NCBI GenBank assembly: GCA_947444305.1
Contig: CANEZP010000002.1
Location: forward strand, 248,001 to 312,000
Source of the DNA: Pseudobdellovibrionaceae bacterium
GTDB lineage: Bacteria; Bdellovibrionota; Bdellovibrionia; Bdellovibrionales; UBA1609
Direction of reading: 5' to 3'
Length of the DNA: 64,000 nt
Both the position numbers and the translations under genes were made by a program. The notes beneath the pieces are model-generated. The model worked only from the letters and a program-made list of their open reading frames with translations. It did not search any database and was not told the DNA's origin. Numbering within the stretch: the first letter of the stretch is position 1; every line of letters starts with the position of its first letter. Below, piece after piece: positions 53,653-62,267 of this stretch.

Positions 53653-55461
53653 GTGTCCAAGATTACATCAAGCAGCACCGCCGAATATTTCGCGAAGAAT
53701 CTCCAGCAAGTTGGATTTTCATCGCCGAGTAAGGCCGTGCTCACAACTTTGAAAGAAGCCGTAGACAACTCTCTCGACGCTTGTGAAGAGTCGGGAATTT
53801 TGCCCGAAATTCTCATCGACATTCAAAAGACCGGCGCGGGTGCCTCGCGCAATACCGATCTCGTTTCCATTATCGTAGAAGATAACGGTCCCGGTTTAGA
53901 TCCCGAAGATTTACCGAAGGTGTTCGGTGAGTATTTGGCGTCGTCAAAGTTCGGCCGCGGCCGGGCTTCGCGCGGTCAGCAGGGGATCGGCATATCGGCC
54001 GCGACCACTTGGGCGCAGCTTACGAATGCCTCGGGCGTTCGCGTGACGAGCAAAACTAAAAATATGCGCAAAGCGGTTTCGGCGATCATCGACGTCGATA
54101 TCAAACAGAACCGCGGCATCCTTAAGAAAAAAGAGACCATCGACTGGGACAAACCCCACGGCACGCGCGTTGAGTTCCGCATCGACGGCCGCATCGTTTT
54201 GAACGGTGACGGCGGGTTGCTGACTTACCTCGAAGGCACCACTTTAGTGAATCCGCACCTCTCGATCACTTACAAGCTGATGGATCAAGAAGCGCGCGCG
54301 ATTCCGCGCGTGTCGAACGAAGTGCCCGAGATTCCCGCGGCGACGCTGCCTCATCCCCACACGATGAAACTCGGCGAGTTTATGACCCACGCCGGTTTAT
54401 TCGGTAAAATCACGCTTTCGAATTTTTTGATTAAAGGTTTCTCGCGCGTGAACGAAGCGACGCTAAAGGAATTGGTCAAAAAAGGCGTCGCCAAAGGTTT
54501 GCTCACCAAGAATTTGTCGGCCATCAGCGAAGTTGAGTACAAAAAAGTATACCAAGCCTTGCACGAGATTGAGCTCGTCGCGCCCAGCACTCGCTCGGTT
54601 CTGACCGTCGGTGAAGAGGCGTTGAGCAAAAGCGTTCAGCGTTTGGGTGAAACCGATTTCTTCAGCGTCGTGACCCGCAAACCGACGATCTGCGATTTTA
54701 AGCCCGTCGTCGTCGAAGTCGCGATCGCACGTTTCACGCACCTGACCTCGGAAGCGAACGATGCCCCGATTCAGTTGCTTCGTTTCGCGAACCGCGTGCC
54801 TTTGCAATTCGATAAGGGCGCTTGCGCGATCACGAAGGCCGTCGAATCGGTCAATTGGCGCTCGTACGGTTTGAACCAACCGAAAGATTCGGTTCCGACC
54901 GGTCCGTTTGTTTACGCGATCAGCGTAACCTCGCCGTTCATCAAATTTAAAAACGCTTCTAAAGAAACGATCGACGGTGGTGAAGACTTAGTCGAAGAAA
55001 TTCGCCGCGCGCTGATGCAGGCCGGGCAAAAACTCTCGCGCCACATTAAGGCCGAGGGAAAAGCCGCCGATCTCGAACGCAAGATTTCGCACATGGAAAA
55101 GTTCGGTCCGATTTTGGTTCAGTACCTCGCGAAAATTCTAGGCGCCCCTAAGGCCCGCACCGAGCGCGCCGAAGTCGGCTTGAAGAAGCTGTTGGGTCGC
55201 GACGCTTCGTCGGCCGAGGCCGAACTCGAACAGGCCACTTCAAAGTTGCAACAGTTGAAAGACAAACAGCGCGCCAAATTCGGCGGGGATGACGGCGTGA
55301 CGCCCGTTCACCAAGACGAAGTTGACGCCGCCGGCACGCCGAGCGAAGCCGCGGTAGAAGAGCACGAAGAGCTCGCCGCGCGCGATCTCAAAGCCGCCGC
55401 CCTCAAAAAGGGCACGAAGAAAAAAGCTGATCCCGCGCCCGACGCGCGCGCGAAGAAATAA
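53653..55461 (+). CDS. top6B: DNA topoisomerase VI subunit B
   Basis: A 602-residue GHKL-ATPase subunit of type IIB topoisomerase. The Bergerat fold is clear: E35-x2-D38-N39 in TLKEAVDNSLDAC, D77-N-G-P-G81 in VEDNGPGL, and GQQGIGISAA at 108-117. A transducer-like region has NRVPLQFDKGACAITKAVES, near-identical in form to archaeal Top6B. The C-terminal ~100 residues are charged coil. GTG start at 53653 with AGGAG upstream. It lies 11 bases before subunit A. In bacteria, where gyrase and topo IV are standard, topo VI is sporadic. Confidence 0.94.
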   Translation: MSKITSSSTAEYFAKNLQQVGFSSPSKAVLTTLKEAVDNSLDACEESGILPEILIDIQKTGAGASRNTDLVSIIVEDNGPGLDPEDLPKVFGEYLASSKFGRGRASRGQQGIGISAATTWAQLTNASGVRVTSKTKNMRKAVSAIIDVDIKQNRGILKKKETIDWDKPHGTRVEFRIDGRIVLNGDGGLLTYLEGTTLVNPHLSITYKLMDQEARAIPRVSNEVPEIPAATLPHPHTMKLGEFMTHAGLFGKITLSNFLIKGFSRVNEATLKELVKKGVAKGLLTKNLSAISEVEYKKVYQALHEIELVAPSTRSVLTVGEEALSKSVQRLGETDFFSVVTRKPTICDFKPVVVEVAIARFTHLTSEANDAPIQLLRFANRVPLQFDKGACAITKAVESVNWRSYGLNQPKDSVPTGPFVYAISVTSPFIKFKNASKETIDGGEDLVEEIRRALMQAGQKLSRHIKAEGKAADLERKISHMEKFGPILVQYLAKILGAPKARTERAEVGLKKLLGRDASSAEAELEQATSKLQQLKDKQRAKFGGDDGVTPVHQDEVDAAGTPSEAAVEEHEELAARDLKAAALKKGTKKKADPAPDARAKK

Positions 55462-55472
55462 GGAATTTCATA

Positions 55473-56636
55473 ATGGCAAAAATCCGTATCCGTGATTCTA
55501 AAATTGATATTACCAAAGAAGCGAAGATCCTCTGCGAAAGCATCCTGAGTGATCTCGAAAAAGCGAAGCGCCCCGTACTCGAAGCGGTGAAGTGTTCGCT
55601 CGACAATTCGTTTTACAATTCGAAAGTCGGCTTCCTTACCGCCGGCGATAAGGTCGTGAAGACCGAACTGAACGTATCGTCCGTGCAAAAGATGACCCGT
55701 ACGATCTTCATGCTCGAGATCTTGCTCGAGAAGTTGGTCGGCGCGGCGACGCACACGAAAAGGGAATATTACTACATCGTCAAAGGTATGATTAAGAAGA
55801 ACCCGGAGCTTAAAGCTCTGGATTTCGACGATCAGCCCGAGAGTGACGCGATCATCGATTTCATCTGCGACATGCTCGAAGTTTACCGCGAAGAGATGAA
55901 TTGCTTCGCCAACGATCGCGGCGGTCAGACTTACTCTAAAAATCTCGTCGTGACCGAAACCATGTCCGACGGTTCGACCGCCGTCGTCGATCTTTCGTCA
56001 TTAGGAACGACACCTTTCCAGCCGAAGAACAAACCGCAGCAATTCAAACTTAAGCCCAAGAAGGGCAAGATTGATTTCTGTTTGGTTATTGAGTCGGAAG
56101 GTACGGCGAATACGCTCGTCGCCAACGGCATGCATATCCGCCACAATTGCATTATCCTAGGTGCGCAAGGTGTTCCGTCGAACGGCGTTCGCGGCTGGTG
56201 TAAGACGATTCAAGATCAGTTGAAAATCCCGATGTATTTCTACGGGGATCTCGATGCGTACACTCTGCAGAACATTTTCCGTACTTTGAAAGCGGGTTCG
56301 GCCGCGTCCCTGATCCGGAACGCCGATTTTTCGGCGCCCGATGTGAGATTCCTAGGAGTATTGCCCGAAGACGTGAAGAAGCTCGATCTTAACTACTACG
56401 ACGTGAATGATCGTGACGTTGCCGAAGCCCGCTCGCTGAAGAAAGCGAAAGACGCGCTCGAAAACGATCCGTTCTTTCAAGATAAGAAGAACAAGAAGCT
56501 CGCCGATATCTTGCACTGGCTGGTTCGTGAAAAGAAACGTTGCGAACAACAGGCCGTGTTTAGCGTCGATCCGAAAGATCCGTTGATCCTCGAAAAGGTC
56601 ATCATCGATAAGATCAAACGCGGCAGCTACGTTTAA
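55473..56636 (+). CDS. top6A: DNA topoisomerase VI subunit A (Spo11-related)
   Basis: A 387-residue cleavage subunit. The winged-helix 5Y-CAP domain has the tyrosine motif THTKREYYYI (R97, Tyr99-101, one of which should be the DNA-linking Tyr). A TOPRIM domain carries the acidic residues Glu207 in LVIESEGTANTLV and Asp259-x-Asp261 in YGDLDAYTLQN, with the intervening block IILGAQGVPSNGVRGW. All catalytic residues appear present, so with subunit B it should form a working A2B2 enzyme that cuts both strands with ATP. A strong terminator follows at 56706. Confidence 0.93.
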   Translation: MAKIRIRDSKIDITKEAKILCESILSDLEKAKRPVLEAVKCSLDNSFYNSKVGFLTAGDKVVKTELNVSSVQKMTRTIFMLEILLEKLVGAATHTKREYYYIVKGMIKKNPELKALDFDDQPESDAIIDFICDMLEVYREEMNCFANDRGGQTYSKNLVVTETMSDGSTAVVDLSSLGTTPFQPKNKPQQFKLKPKKGKIDFCLVIESEGTANTLVANGMHIRHNCIILGAQGVPSNGVRGWCKTIQDQLKIPMYFYGDLDAYTLQNIFRTLKAGSAASLIRNADFSAPDVRFLGVLPEDVKKLDLNYYDVNDRDVAEARSLKKAKDALENDPFFQDKKNKKLADILHWLVREKKRCEQQAVFSVDPKDPLILEKVIIDKIKRGSYV

Positions 56637-56705
56637 TCCTAATCTTCGGACTACCGGCCTTTTCGCGGTGGCCCAGGCGCGGGCGAGACCCCAAAATCAA
56701 CTTAT

Positions 56706-56751
56706 ATTTGGCTCCGAACATCTCAATGTGAGATTTCAGAGCCAAATTTTT
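56706..56751 (+). terminator. Terminator after the topoisomerase VI operon
   Basis: Outer arms ATTTGGCTC/GAGCCAAAT (9 pairs) and an inner hairpin TCTCA-ATG-TGAGA are followed by TTTTT. It closes the top6B-top6A transcript. Confidence 0.75.
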
Positions 56752-56807
56752 AGGCGATCTACCCCCAAGTGGTTCATCCTGGAAAGGTCTACTTCCCGGA
56801 GGTCCCC

Positions 56808-57968
56808 TTGGTACGTTGGAATAGAATCCTCGCGTTTAGCGTTACAACCTTAGTTATATTGGGCGGTTTTCAAAACTGCGGCCAGGATGTTAGCTTCCAG
56901 CACGGAGCGGATAACTTCTCGGAAAGTTTGGCCTTTGGTGTCGCGAGCGCGAATCAGTTTGTTTGCCAACCCTTCGGCGGCGGTGCGAATACGACTTCCC
57001 GGGGTGGTCTGCGCGCCAATCTCCGCTACCTAAATCAATCTCAGTTTACGGGCGCCGCGGAAATGAACGCGCAAAATATCAGTGCGTATTATTCGAATAA
57101 TCCGAAAGTGATTACGACCACGCAGGAACTCTACTTTAATGACGTGAACGTTCCCACCCGGGCGTTTACGGCAGGGTTCGCGCAGTCTAACGGTCAATTG
57201 CTTGCCGACAACGCGGGCCAACCGCTCGTCGAATATTTCGCGGTCGAATATAATAGTATCTTCCGCCTCCGCGCAAATCAGCCGAACGGTTACTACCGTT
57301 TCTCCGTCCTCTCGGATGACGGGTCGACCTTAGAATATCAAGACGCCGCCGGGGCTTGGGTCATGCTCGTAAGTAACGACGAGGCACATTCGACGAAAAT
57401 GGGCTGCGCTACGAACGGGATCTATTTAGATTCCGCGAGCAAACTGAATATCCGCCTTCGCTACTTCCAAGGACCGCGCACGCAGATCGCCAACGTCATG
57501 ATGGTCAAGTTCCTCGGCAATTCGGCTACGCCGCCCGCAGAACCTTTGTGCGGAGTTTCGGCGACGGAGACGTTCTGGAACAGCAACTCGGTGCCCCAGC
57601 AATCGGTTATGGATTTGTTTAGCCGCAACTGGGCGATCCCCACCGCGGATAACTTCTTGCTGCCGAACAACCAAGTGAACCCGTGCGCGAACTCGAACGC
57701 CATCACGGTGAGCGGCGTCGATATGAAGTCGACTTTTGATAACAAATTGCGAATCGCCTTCACGACGAACGTGAAGACCAGCGTTCACAGTATCTTGCGC
57801 GACGAAAACGACAAGATCATCGCCGAGCGTACGGAAACCGTAGAGAGCACGGGTCACGAAATCCGTACGGAACCTTTGGATCTTAAAAAGCCTTATAAAC
57901 TTGAGCTTGATTTAATTTCGAGCGCGCTGGGCATCAGCGTACACCAAAGTTATTTGCTAACTCCGTAA
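56808..57968 (+). CDS. Lipoprotein with PA14-like domain
   Basis: The product is about 386 residues from a TTG start. Its lipobox GGFQNC (lipidated Cys about residue 24) is the F-Q-N-C form seen in Bdellovibrio-type lipoproteins. The central region (about 80-240) resembles a PA14/GLEYA carbohydrate-binding beta barrel: YYRFSVLSDDGSTLEYQDAAGAW and LRYFQGPRTQIAN are typical. The remaining C-terminal part is beta-rich. TTG 56808 has GGAGG ideally spaced; an in-frame ATG at 56769 lacks one and adds non-signal residues. Likely surface-bound adhesin or glycan binder. Confidence 0.75.
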   Translation: MVRWNRILAFSVTTLVILGGFQNCGQDVSFQHGADNFSESLAFGVASANQFVCQPFGGGANTTSRGGLRANLRYLNQSQFTGAAEMNAQNISAYYSNNPKVITTTQELYFNDVNVPTRAFTAGFAQSNGQLLADNAGQPLVEYFAVEYNSIFRLRANQPNGYYRFSVLSDDGSTLEYQDAAGAWVMLVSNDEAHSTKMGCATNGIYLDSASKLNIRLRYFQGPRTQIANVMMVKFLGNSATPPAEPLCGVSATETFWNSNSVPQQSVMDLFSRNWAIPTADNFLLPNNQVNPCANSNAITVSGVDMKSTFDNKLRIAFTTNVKTSVHSILRDENDKIIAERTETVESTGHEIRTEPLDLKKPYKLELDLISSALGISVHQSYLLTP

Positions 57969-57973
57969 TCGCG

Positions 57974-58007
57974 AAGCCTCCGGCCTTGACCGGGGGCGGC
58001 TTTTTTT
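57974..58007 (+). terminator. Intrinsic terminator after the PA14-like gene
   Basis: AAGCC and CCGG arms pair with CCGG and GGCTT in an interrupted hairpin, followed by seven T (58001-58007). Confidence 0.65.
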
Positions 58008-58059
58008 CTGCGCGATCCTTTCCTATGCTTTCCCCAACGTTTTTATAGGGGGATTCATC

Positions 58060-58431
58060 ATGAAAGTTTTCGCGCTTATCTTATCTACACTTTTGCTTTC
58101 GGCCGCCACTTCATTCGCGGCGAGCGTCGACGTTCCCAGCGAAGTCACTTACGACGAAATCCGCAACTACCCCGACGGTCTGACCTTCGTTGAAACTCCT
58201 AAATTGTACGGTATGCAGTTAGGCGCTTTGACCATCGGGTCCACCGAGAATAACGGGAAGGTTTTCTGCCAAAAGTTGAGCATGGAATTCTACGATGTCG
58301 CCAGCCGCGCCATCAGCCGGTCCGAGGTCGTTAACTACGATATTTCCGCGGACGGCAAAGTCACCGGGCCGTTCTTTTCTTACGCCGCATCCGCCGTGAG
58401 CCGCGTGATTTGTAAGCGCTTACCTCAGTAA
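58060..58431 (+). CDS. Small exported protein
   Basis: A 123-residue product has a signal peptide (to SFA20) and a small beta-rich domain with two Cys. AGGGGG precedes the ATG, and a TATGCT -10-like box lies about 30 bases upstream. The function is not recognised. It overlaps the kinase gene's end by 12 bases, tail to tail. Confidence 0.68.
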   Translation: MKVFALILSTLLLSAATSFAASVDVPSEVTYDEIRNYPDGLTFVETPKLYGMQLGALTIGSTENNGKVFCQKLSMEFYDVASRAISRSEVVNYDISADGKVTGPFFSYAASAVSRVICKRLPQ

Positions 58432-59862
58432 GTGTCGACGGTACTTGTAGTTGACCGTCGCGGCCGTCGTGCCCGGCGGCAAGATCAGCTCGTACGGCAT
58501 ACCTTCGGGTGGACGTACTTCCAGTAGCGAGTAGCGTTCACGGTTCAAGCTGACGTACAACGGTGTCTTCTGTTTTAGTTTGACGCCGTCGACGAGGATC
58601 ATGGCCGGCCCGTTTTCGACGTCGATGCGGACGATGTGATCTTGCTTCGCTTCGGCTTTGAGCGGCGGTTGGAAGGTATAAGCCCAAACGTCTTTCGCGG
58701 GCGATTGGCCGAAGGCTTTCGCCGGAAAATAAACGGGGTAGCGCAGGCAAAGCGCGATCACGACGCCGATCGCGGCCAGTACACCGCTGATCCGCATCGT
58801 CGAACGTAAGGCCGCACGCAAAAAAAGTTTATCTAAATTGAATTTATACGGTTTGGCTTTTTGATTCCTGCCTTTGGCGGCGGAAGTTGCCGGTACCGGC
58901 GCGAGAATTTCGCCGGGCTTTTTAGCCGGCCATTTCAGCGCACCTAGATATTTGTCCATGCTTTGGCCGAATTCACGGCGCAGCCACTCTTCATCCGCGG
59001 CGAAAGAGTGTTGTTTCAAAATAGGCTGGAGATCGTTCAACAATTCCTGCGGGTCCTTGTAGCCCTGGAAAGCTTCAGTCTCTAGGCAATGCAAAACCAA
59101 GCGGCAAACATCGGCCGGCAGGTTTGCGCGGTAAGCGCGCGGATCTTTCGGCGTGAAGTTCTCGAGCTCGGTGCGAATTTGCATCGCGTTCAGGTCGCCC
59201 CAGTAATATTGACCGACCAGAAGTTCCCAGAAAATTATGCCTAAAGAAAAAATATCGTCTTGCGGATCGATGCGTTTATCGATCAAGCGTTGCGGTGAGG
59301 CGTAGGCCGGGTGGGCCCCGCGGGCCGTAACGTTTTGTTTAGCAGATTCAAGTCTAACCCTCGCTAAACCAAAATCGATAAGCTTTACGCCCGCGTCACT
59401 CTGGACCATGACGTTGAACGGATTGATATCGCCGTGGGCGATCTTCGCGGGCGAATGCGATTTTGGCTCGGTGAAGGTTTGCAGATACGCCAAGGCATTC
59501 GCCAATTGGCTAACGATATTGAGGGTTAAACTCAAAGGGAGGATCCGGCCCTCGGAAATCGTCTTCTCAAGGATCTGACCGACCGAAACTCCGTCGATCC
59601 ATTTACTTACCCAAAATTCTTCGTCTTGGATTTGAACGTGATTGTAAATAGGCGCGATGTTCAAATGGTGAAGGTACGTGGTGAAGGGCCTAACCGACCC
59701 GGTCAACTGCTCAAGCACCTTCGCTTTTTTTACCGTGACGAGTTTCTTCGTGCCGTCGGTCATGAGCCAACGGCAGAGGTAAACGCCGTTCTCATCCTGC
59801 CCCGAAATCTTTGCGAGGATTTCGACGGGATGACCGCCCGTCATCTGCGCATCGAATTTCAT
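58420..59862 (-). CDS. Ser/Thr protein kinase with membrane helix and PEGA-like tail
   Basis: The product has 480 residues. The kinase domain (about 20-275) shows VTVKKAKV (ATP-site Lys), HGDINPFNVMV (catalytic loop with Asp and Asn), LIDFGLARV (DFG), ASPQRL in place of APE, and DDIFSLGIIFWELL. It appears active. A membrane helix around 370-392 is followed by a short periplasmic beta domain, GPAMILVDGVKLKQKTPLYV, with PEGA-like form. ATG 59862 overlaps the upstream stop by ATGA, tying it to the FHA-like gene, its likely substrate or partner. Confidence 0.9.
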   Translation of the reverse strand: MKFDAQMTGGHPVEILAKISGQDENGVYLCRWLMTDGTKKLVTVKKAKVLEQLTGSVRPFTTYLHHLNIAPIYNHVQIQDEEFWVSKWIDGVSVGQILEKTISEGRILPLSLTLNIVSQLANALAYLQTFTEPKSHSPAKIAHGDINPFNVMVQSDAGVKLIDFGLARVRLESAKQNVTARGAHPAYASPQRLIDKRIDPQDDIFSLGIIFWELLVGQYYWGDLNAMQIRTELENFTPKDPRAYRANLPADVCRLVLHCLETEAFQGYKDPQELLNDLQPILKQHSFAADEEWLRREFGQSMDKYLGALKWPAKKPGEILAPVPATSAAKGRNQKAKPYKFNLDKLFLRAALRSTMRISGVLAAIGVVIALCLRYPVYFPAKAFGQSPAKDVWAYTFQPPLKAEAKQDHIVRIDVENGPAMILVDGVKLKQKTPLYVSLNRERYSLLEVRPPEGMPYELILPPGTTAATVNYKYRRHLLR

Positions 59863-60755
59863 CCGTTCACCGTTTCTGGTTGCGCGAAAATTAAAAATCG
59901 CAGCGTGCCCACGCGAACGCACGCGCAAGCGGGTAGGGGCTCGCCGTTACAAGGTTGCCAATTCAGATCGGCTTCGAATGGATCGGCGGAAAGCGGCAAC
60001 GTCGCGGTCGTGCGCGCGGGCTGAATGATCGATCGGATCTGGTCGAAAGACAGTTCGGCCCAGCTCGTACCGGATTTTGAATTGAGATCCGTAAGGCGAA
60101 CAGTAGTGTCGCGTCCCGCGGTGAGTAAGGCGTGGCCTTGCCGGGCCGGCAAATCAATACGTGAAACGGTCAGATCCGAAGTCATTAAGATCGCGGTACG
60201 CGTCCCGAAAATCTCTTTCGCTTCGTCGGCGTACACCCTCGCGTCGACGGCGAAGTCATCGCTCCGGCCCACGACGAACTTCGCGGGGAATTGATCGAGG
60301 GCTAGTTGGATCGCGCCCCATTCGCCGGGCCGTATACGAAATAAGATGTTCAACTTGCCGGCGGCCTTAAGCTGGGTCGCGAGAGTCACGTTCCATTCCA
60401 TTGATTTAGTCAACGGCACGAGCGCGCAGTTTGCTTGTTTTAAAATCGCGAAGCCGCGGACGTTCGCGGCCGGATCCCCGGTCAAAGAATATTCGATCCG
60501 CGTATTGGAGTTTTGATTCCATTCCTCCGGCGGTAATTCGGCGCCGTCGGCGTTGAAATAACGGGCGGTCAAGTGGCCCTCGTCGGCAAGGTCCTTAAGA
60601 TCGCGGTAGATGTTGCGCACGAAGGCCGCGTCGGTGGCGTCGCTATCGGAGGCCACGGCGACCCGCTGGATGATTTCCTTAGGATTGGCCTGACCGAGGC
60701 GCTGCATCGTTTCGATGATCAATTTGAGACGGTCACGTTTCTTTAGGATTGCCAT
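59859..60755 (-). CDS. Winged-helix / FHA-like protein partnered with the kinase
   Basis: A 298-residue protein. The N-terminus (about 5-75) predicts a winged-helix fold (LKLIIETMQRLGQANPKEII, VRNIYRDLKDLADEGHL). The C-terminal region resembles FHA: FVVGRSDDFAVD (GR strand), VSRIDLPARQGHALLT (SRxH position) and VRLTDLNSKSGTSWAE (the DxNSxxGT block). FHA domains bind phosphothreonine, which fits the Ser/Thr kinase immediately downstream by ATGA overlap. This suggests a phosphorylation-controlled DNA-binding or adaptor protein; family not named. Confidence 0.68.
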   Translation of the reverse strand: MAILKKRDRLKLIIETMQRLGQANPKEIIQRVAVASDSDATDAAFVRNIYRDLKDLADEGHLTARYFNADGAELPPEEWNQNSNTRIEYSLTGDPAANVRGFAILKQANCALVPLTKSMEWNVTLATQLKAAGKLNILFRIRPGEWGAIQLALDQFPAKFVVGRSDDFAVDARVYADEAKEIFGTRTAILMTSDLTVSRIDLPARQGHALLTAGRDTTVRLTDLNSKSGTSWAELSFDQIRSIIQPARTTATLPLSADPFEADLNWQPCNGEPLPACACVRVGTLRFLIFAQPETVNG

Positions 60756-60874
60756 CTCATTAAGTACAACTGAAAGCTTTTAAAGGGGCAAGCGCTCTTC
60801 GGTGTTTCATTTTTAAACGCGACAGAAAGTGTCGCGGGTGCACGACACAATGATTGTATACCGAGGGGGTACTT

Positions 60875-61609
60875 ATGGGTTCCGGAAATAATGTTCTGAA
60901 AGTTTTAATGGTGGCCGCGGCTACGCTGGCGCTCACGGCCTGCGGAGCGGGCGAAATGAAAAGCGGCGCGATCACTTTGTCGGATCGTCAGGTTCCGCCG
61001 ACGACACCGTCGACACCGGTGGCGAGCGTAGATAGCCGCATCACGCCCGCAACGCTCATCATCCCGCAGGGTAGCTTGGTGATCATGCCGTCCGAACAGA
61101 GCATCGCGGAGCCCCCGGTTGCGCAGGCACCGCTTACCGGTGGAGCATCGGGCACATCCCTCGCCGAAGAATCAAGCGTTTGCGAACTTGTATTTTACGG
61201 TGGCGCAAAGGCCCGTTCAAACGTATGGCCCGCACGTCGTGAGAGCTGTTTGACTTTCTTTTTCGGCCTTGGCCGGGTCAACGGAGGCTTGTCCGCGGTT
61301 CAACTTAATATCATCGAAGCGGCTTCGGTCTCACCGGTAAATTGGAAAAGCATTTCGGCGGCGAACGAAAACCCGCTCGGGTTTGGTTGCGCTTTGAATA
61401 ACCAAAATGTCGTCGCCGGTTCGCCGATCGTACGCAGCGTGAATTTAAGTTCCGAAAATAGCCTCCAAGCTTCGCAACATTGCGCCGAGTACTGCCGTCG
61501 CAGCAATGAAGAGTTGAAGGCGAATCACTCGGTCTGTACGTTAAGAAAATACGTTAGCCCGAACGGTATCGTGACGCTCGAAGATCAAGAAACCCAGATC
61601 AACTTCTAA
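60875..61609 (+). CDS. Lipoprotein with C-terminal Cys-rich domain shared with next gene
   Basis: A 244-residue product has a lipobox LTAC (lipidated Cys about residue 22), a Thr/Pro linker, and a Cys-rich C-terminal half. Near its end the block SLQASQHCAEYCRRSNEE, ending in another Cys, matches NLAEAKNLCAEYCKRYSLV in the next gene. ATG 60875 with GAGGGGG upstream is preferred over ATG 60854. The function is unknown. It forms a two-gene unit with the gene at 61627, 17 bases downstream. Confidence 0.72.
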   Translation: MGSGNNVLKVLMVAAATLALTACGAGEMKSGAITLSDRQVPPTTPSTPVASVDSRITPATLIIPQGSLVIMPSEQSIAEPPVAQAPLTGGASGTSLAEESSVCELVFYGGAKARSNVWPARRESCLTFFFGLGRVNGGLSAVQLNIIEAASVSPVNWKSISAANENPLGFGCALNNQNVVAGSPIVRSVNLSSENSLQASQHCAEYCRRSNEELKANHSVCTLRKYVSPNGIVTLEDQETQINF

Positions 61610-61626
61610 TTAAAAGGACTTATAAA

Positions 61627-62148
61627 ATGAAAAACCAAATTAAATTAATCACTTTAGTGCTTTTGTTGACGGGTTTGAATAGCGCTTGGGCGGCGGATGT
61701 TCGAACCGAAATCATGAATTGCCAAACCGAATTGGCCGCCGGAAGTCTATCGGGCGGACCCGTCACTTTAAGCACGCCGGTTTACCCCGCGAAAATTGAA
61801 TTTTGCCGCGACGAGATGGCCAAGGTAAAAAGTCAGAATAAAAAGCAGGTGATCACCGGCTTTGCGGTCATAAAGGATAAAGTTCGCACCAAGGTGGAGG
61901 AATCTTCCTTGCCCGCGGCCGCCGGCGCAAGAACGCTGCACCTTTGTGATTACGACGTCGATACATCGCGCATCGCGGTTCGCATGAGTACGAACAATCT
62001 CGCGGAAGCAAAGAACCTTTGCGCGGAGTACTGCAAACGTTATTCTTTAGTGCTCGACGGCAAAGAAATGAACTGCCACCTCAACGTCATTAACGAAACC
62101 GCTGAGGGTGGGCGCTCCATCGCTTCGACCATTGAACTACCGTTTTAA
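61627..62148 (+). CDS. Exported Cys-rich protein related to the preceding gene
   Basis: A 173-residue product has a signal peptide (to AWA22). The mature domain contains six Cys, with CAEYCKRY plus a later Cys as in the preceding lipoprotein. The two appear to be diverged copies of one domain, one lipid-anchored and one free. AAAGGA precedes the ATG. A perfect terminator hairpin follows at 62180. The family is not recognised. Confidence 0.72.
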   Translation: MKNQIKLITLVLLLTGLNSAWAADVRTEIMNCQTELAAGSLSGGPVTLSTPVYPAKIEFCRDEMAKVKSQNKKQVITGFAVIKDKVRTKVEESSLPAAAGARTLHLCDYDVDTSRIAVRMSTNNLAEAKNLCAEYCKRYSLVLDGKEMNCHLNVINETAEGGRSIASTIELPF

Positions 62149-62179
62149 TCGTCTCTCGTAGTCCCTTTAGTTTAGTCCG

Positions 62180-62211
62180 GTCACCGCCGCGCTTCGGCGG
62201 TGACTTTATTT
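62180..62211 (+). terminator. Intrinsic terminator
   Basis: A perfect 10-base-pair stem GTCACCGCCG/CGGCGGTGAC with loop CGCTT, followed by TTTATTT. Confidence 0.8.
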
Positions 62212-62267
62212 AACATCACGCCGCGCTCCTTTCATGCTACGACTTTCCCCTCATAAGGGGAGAAATT

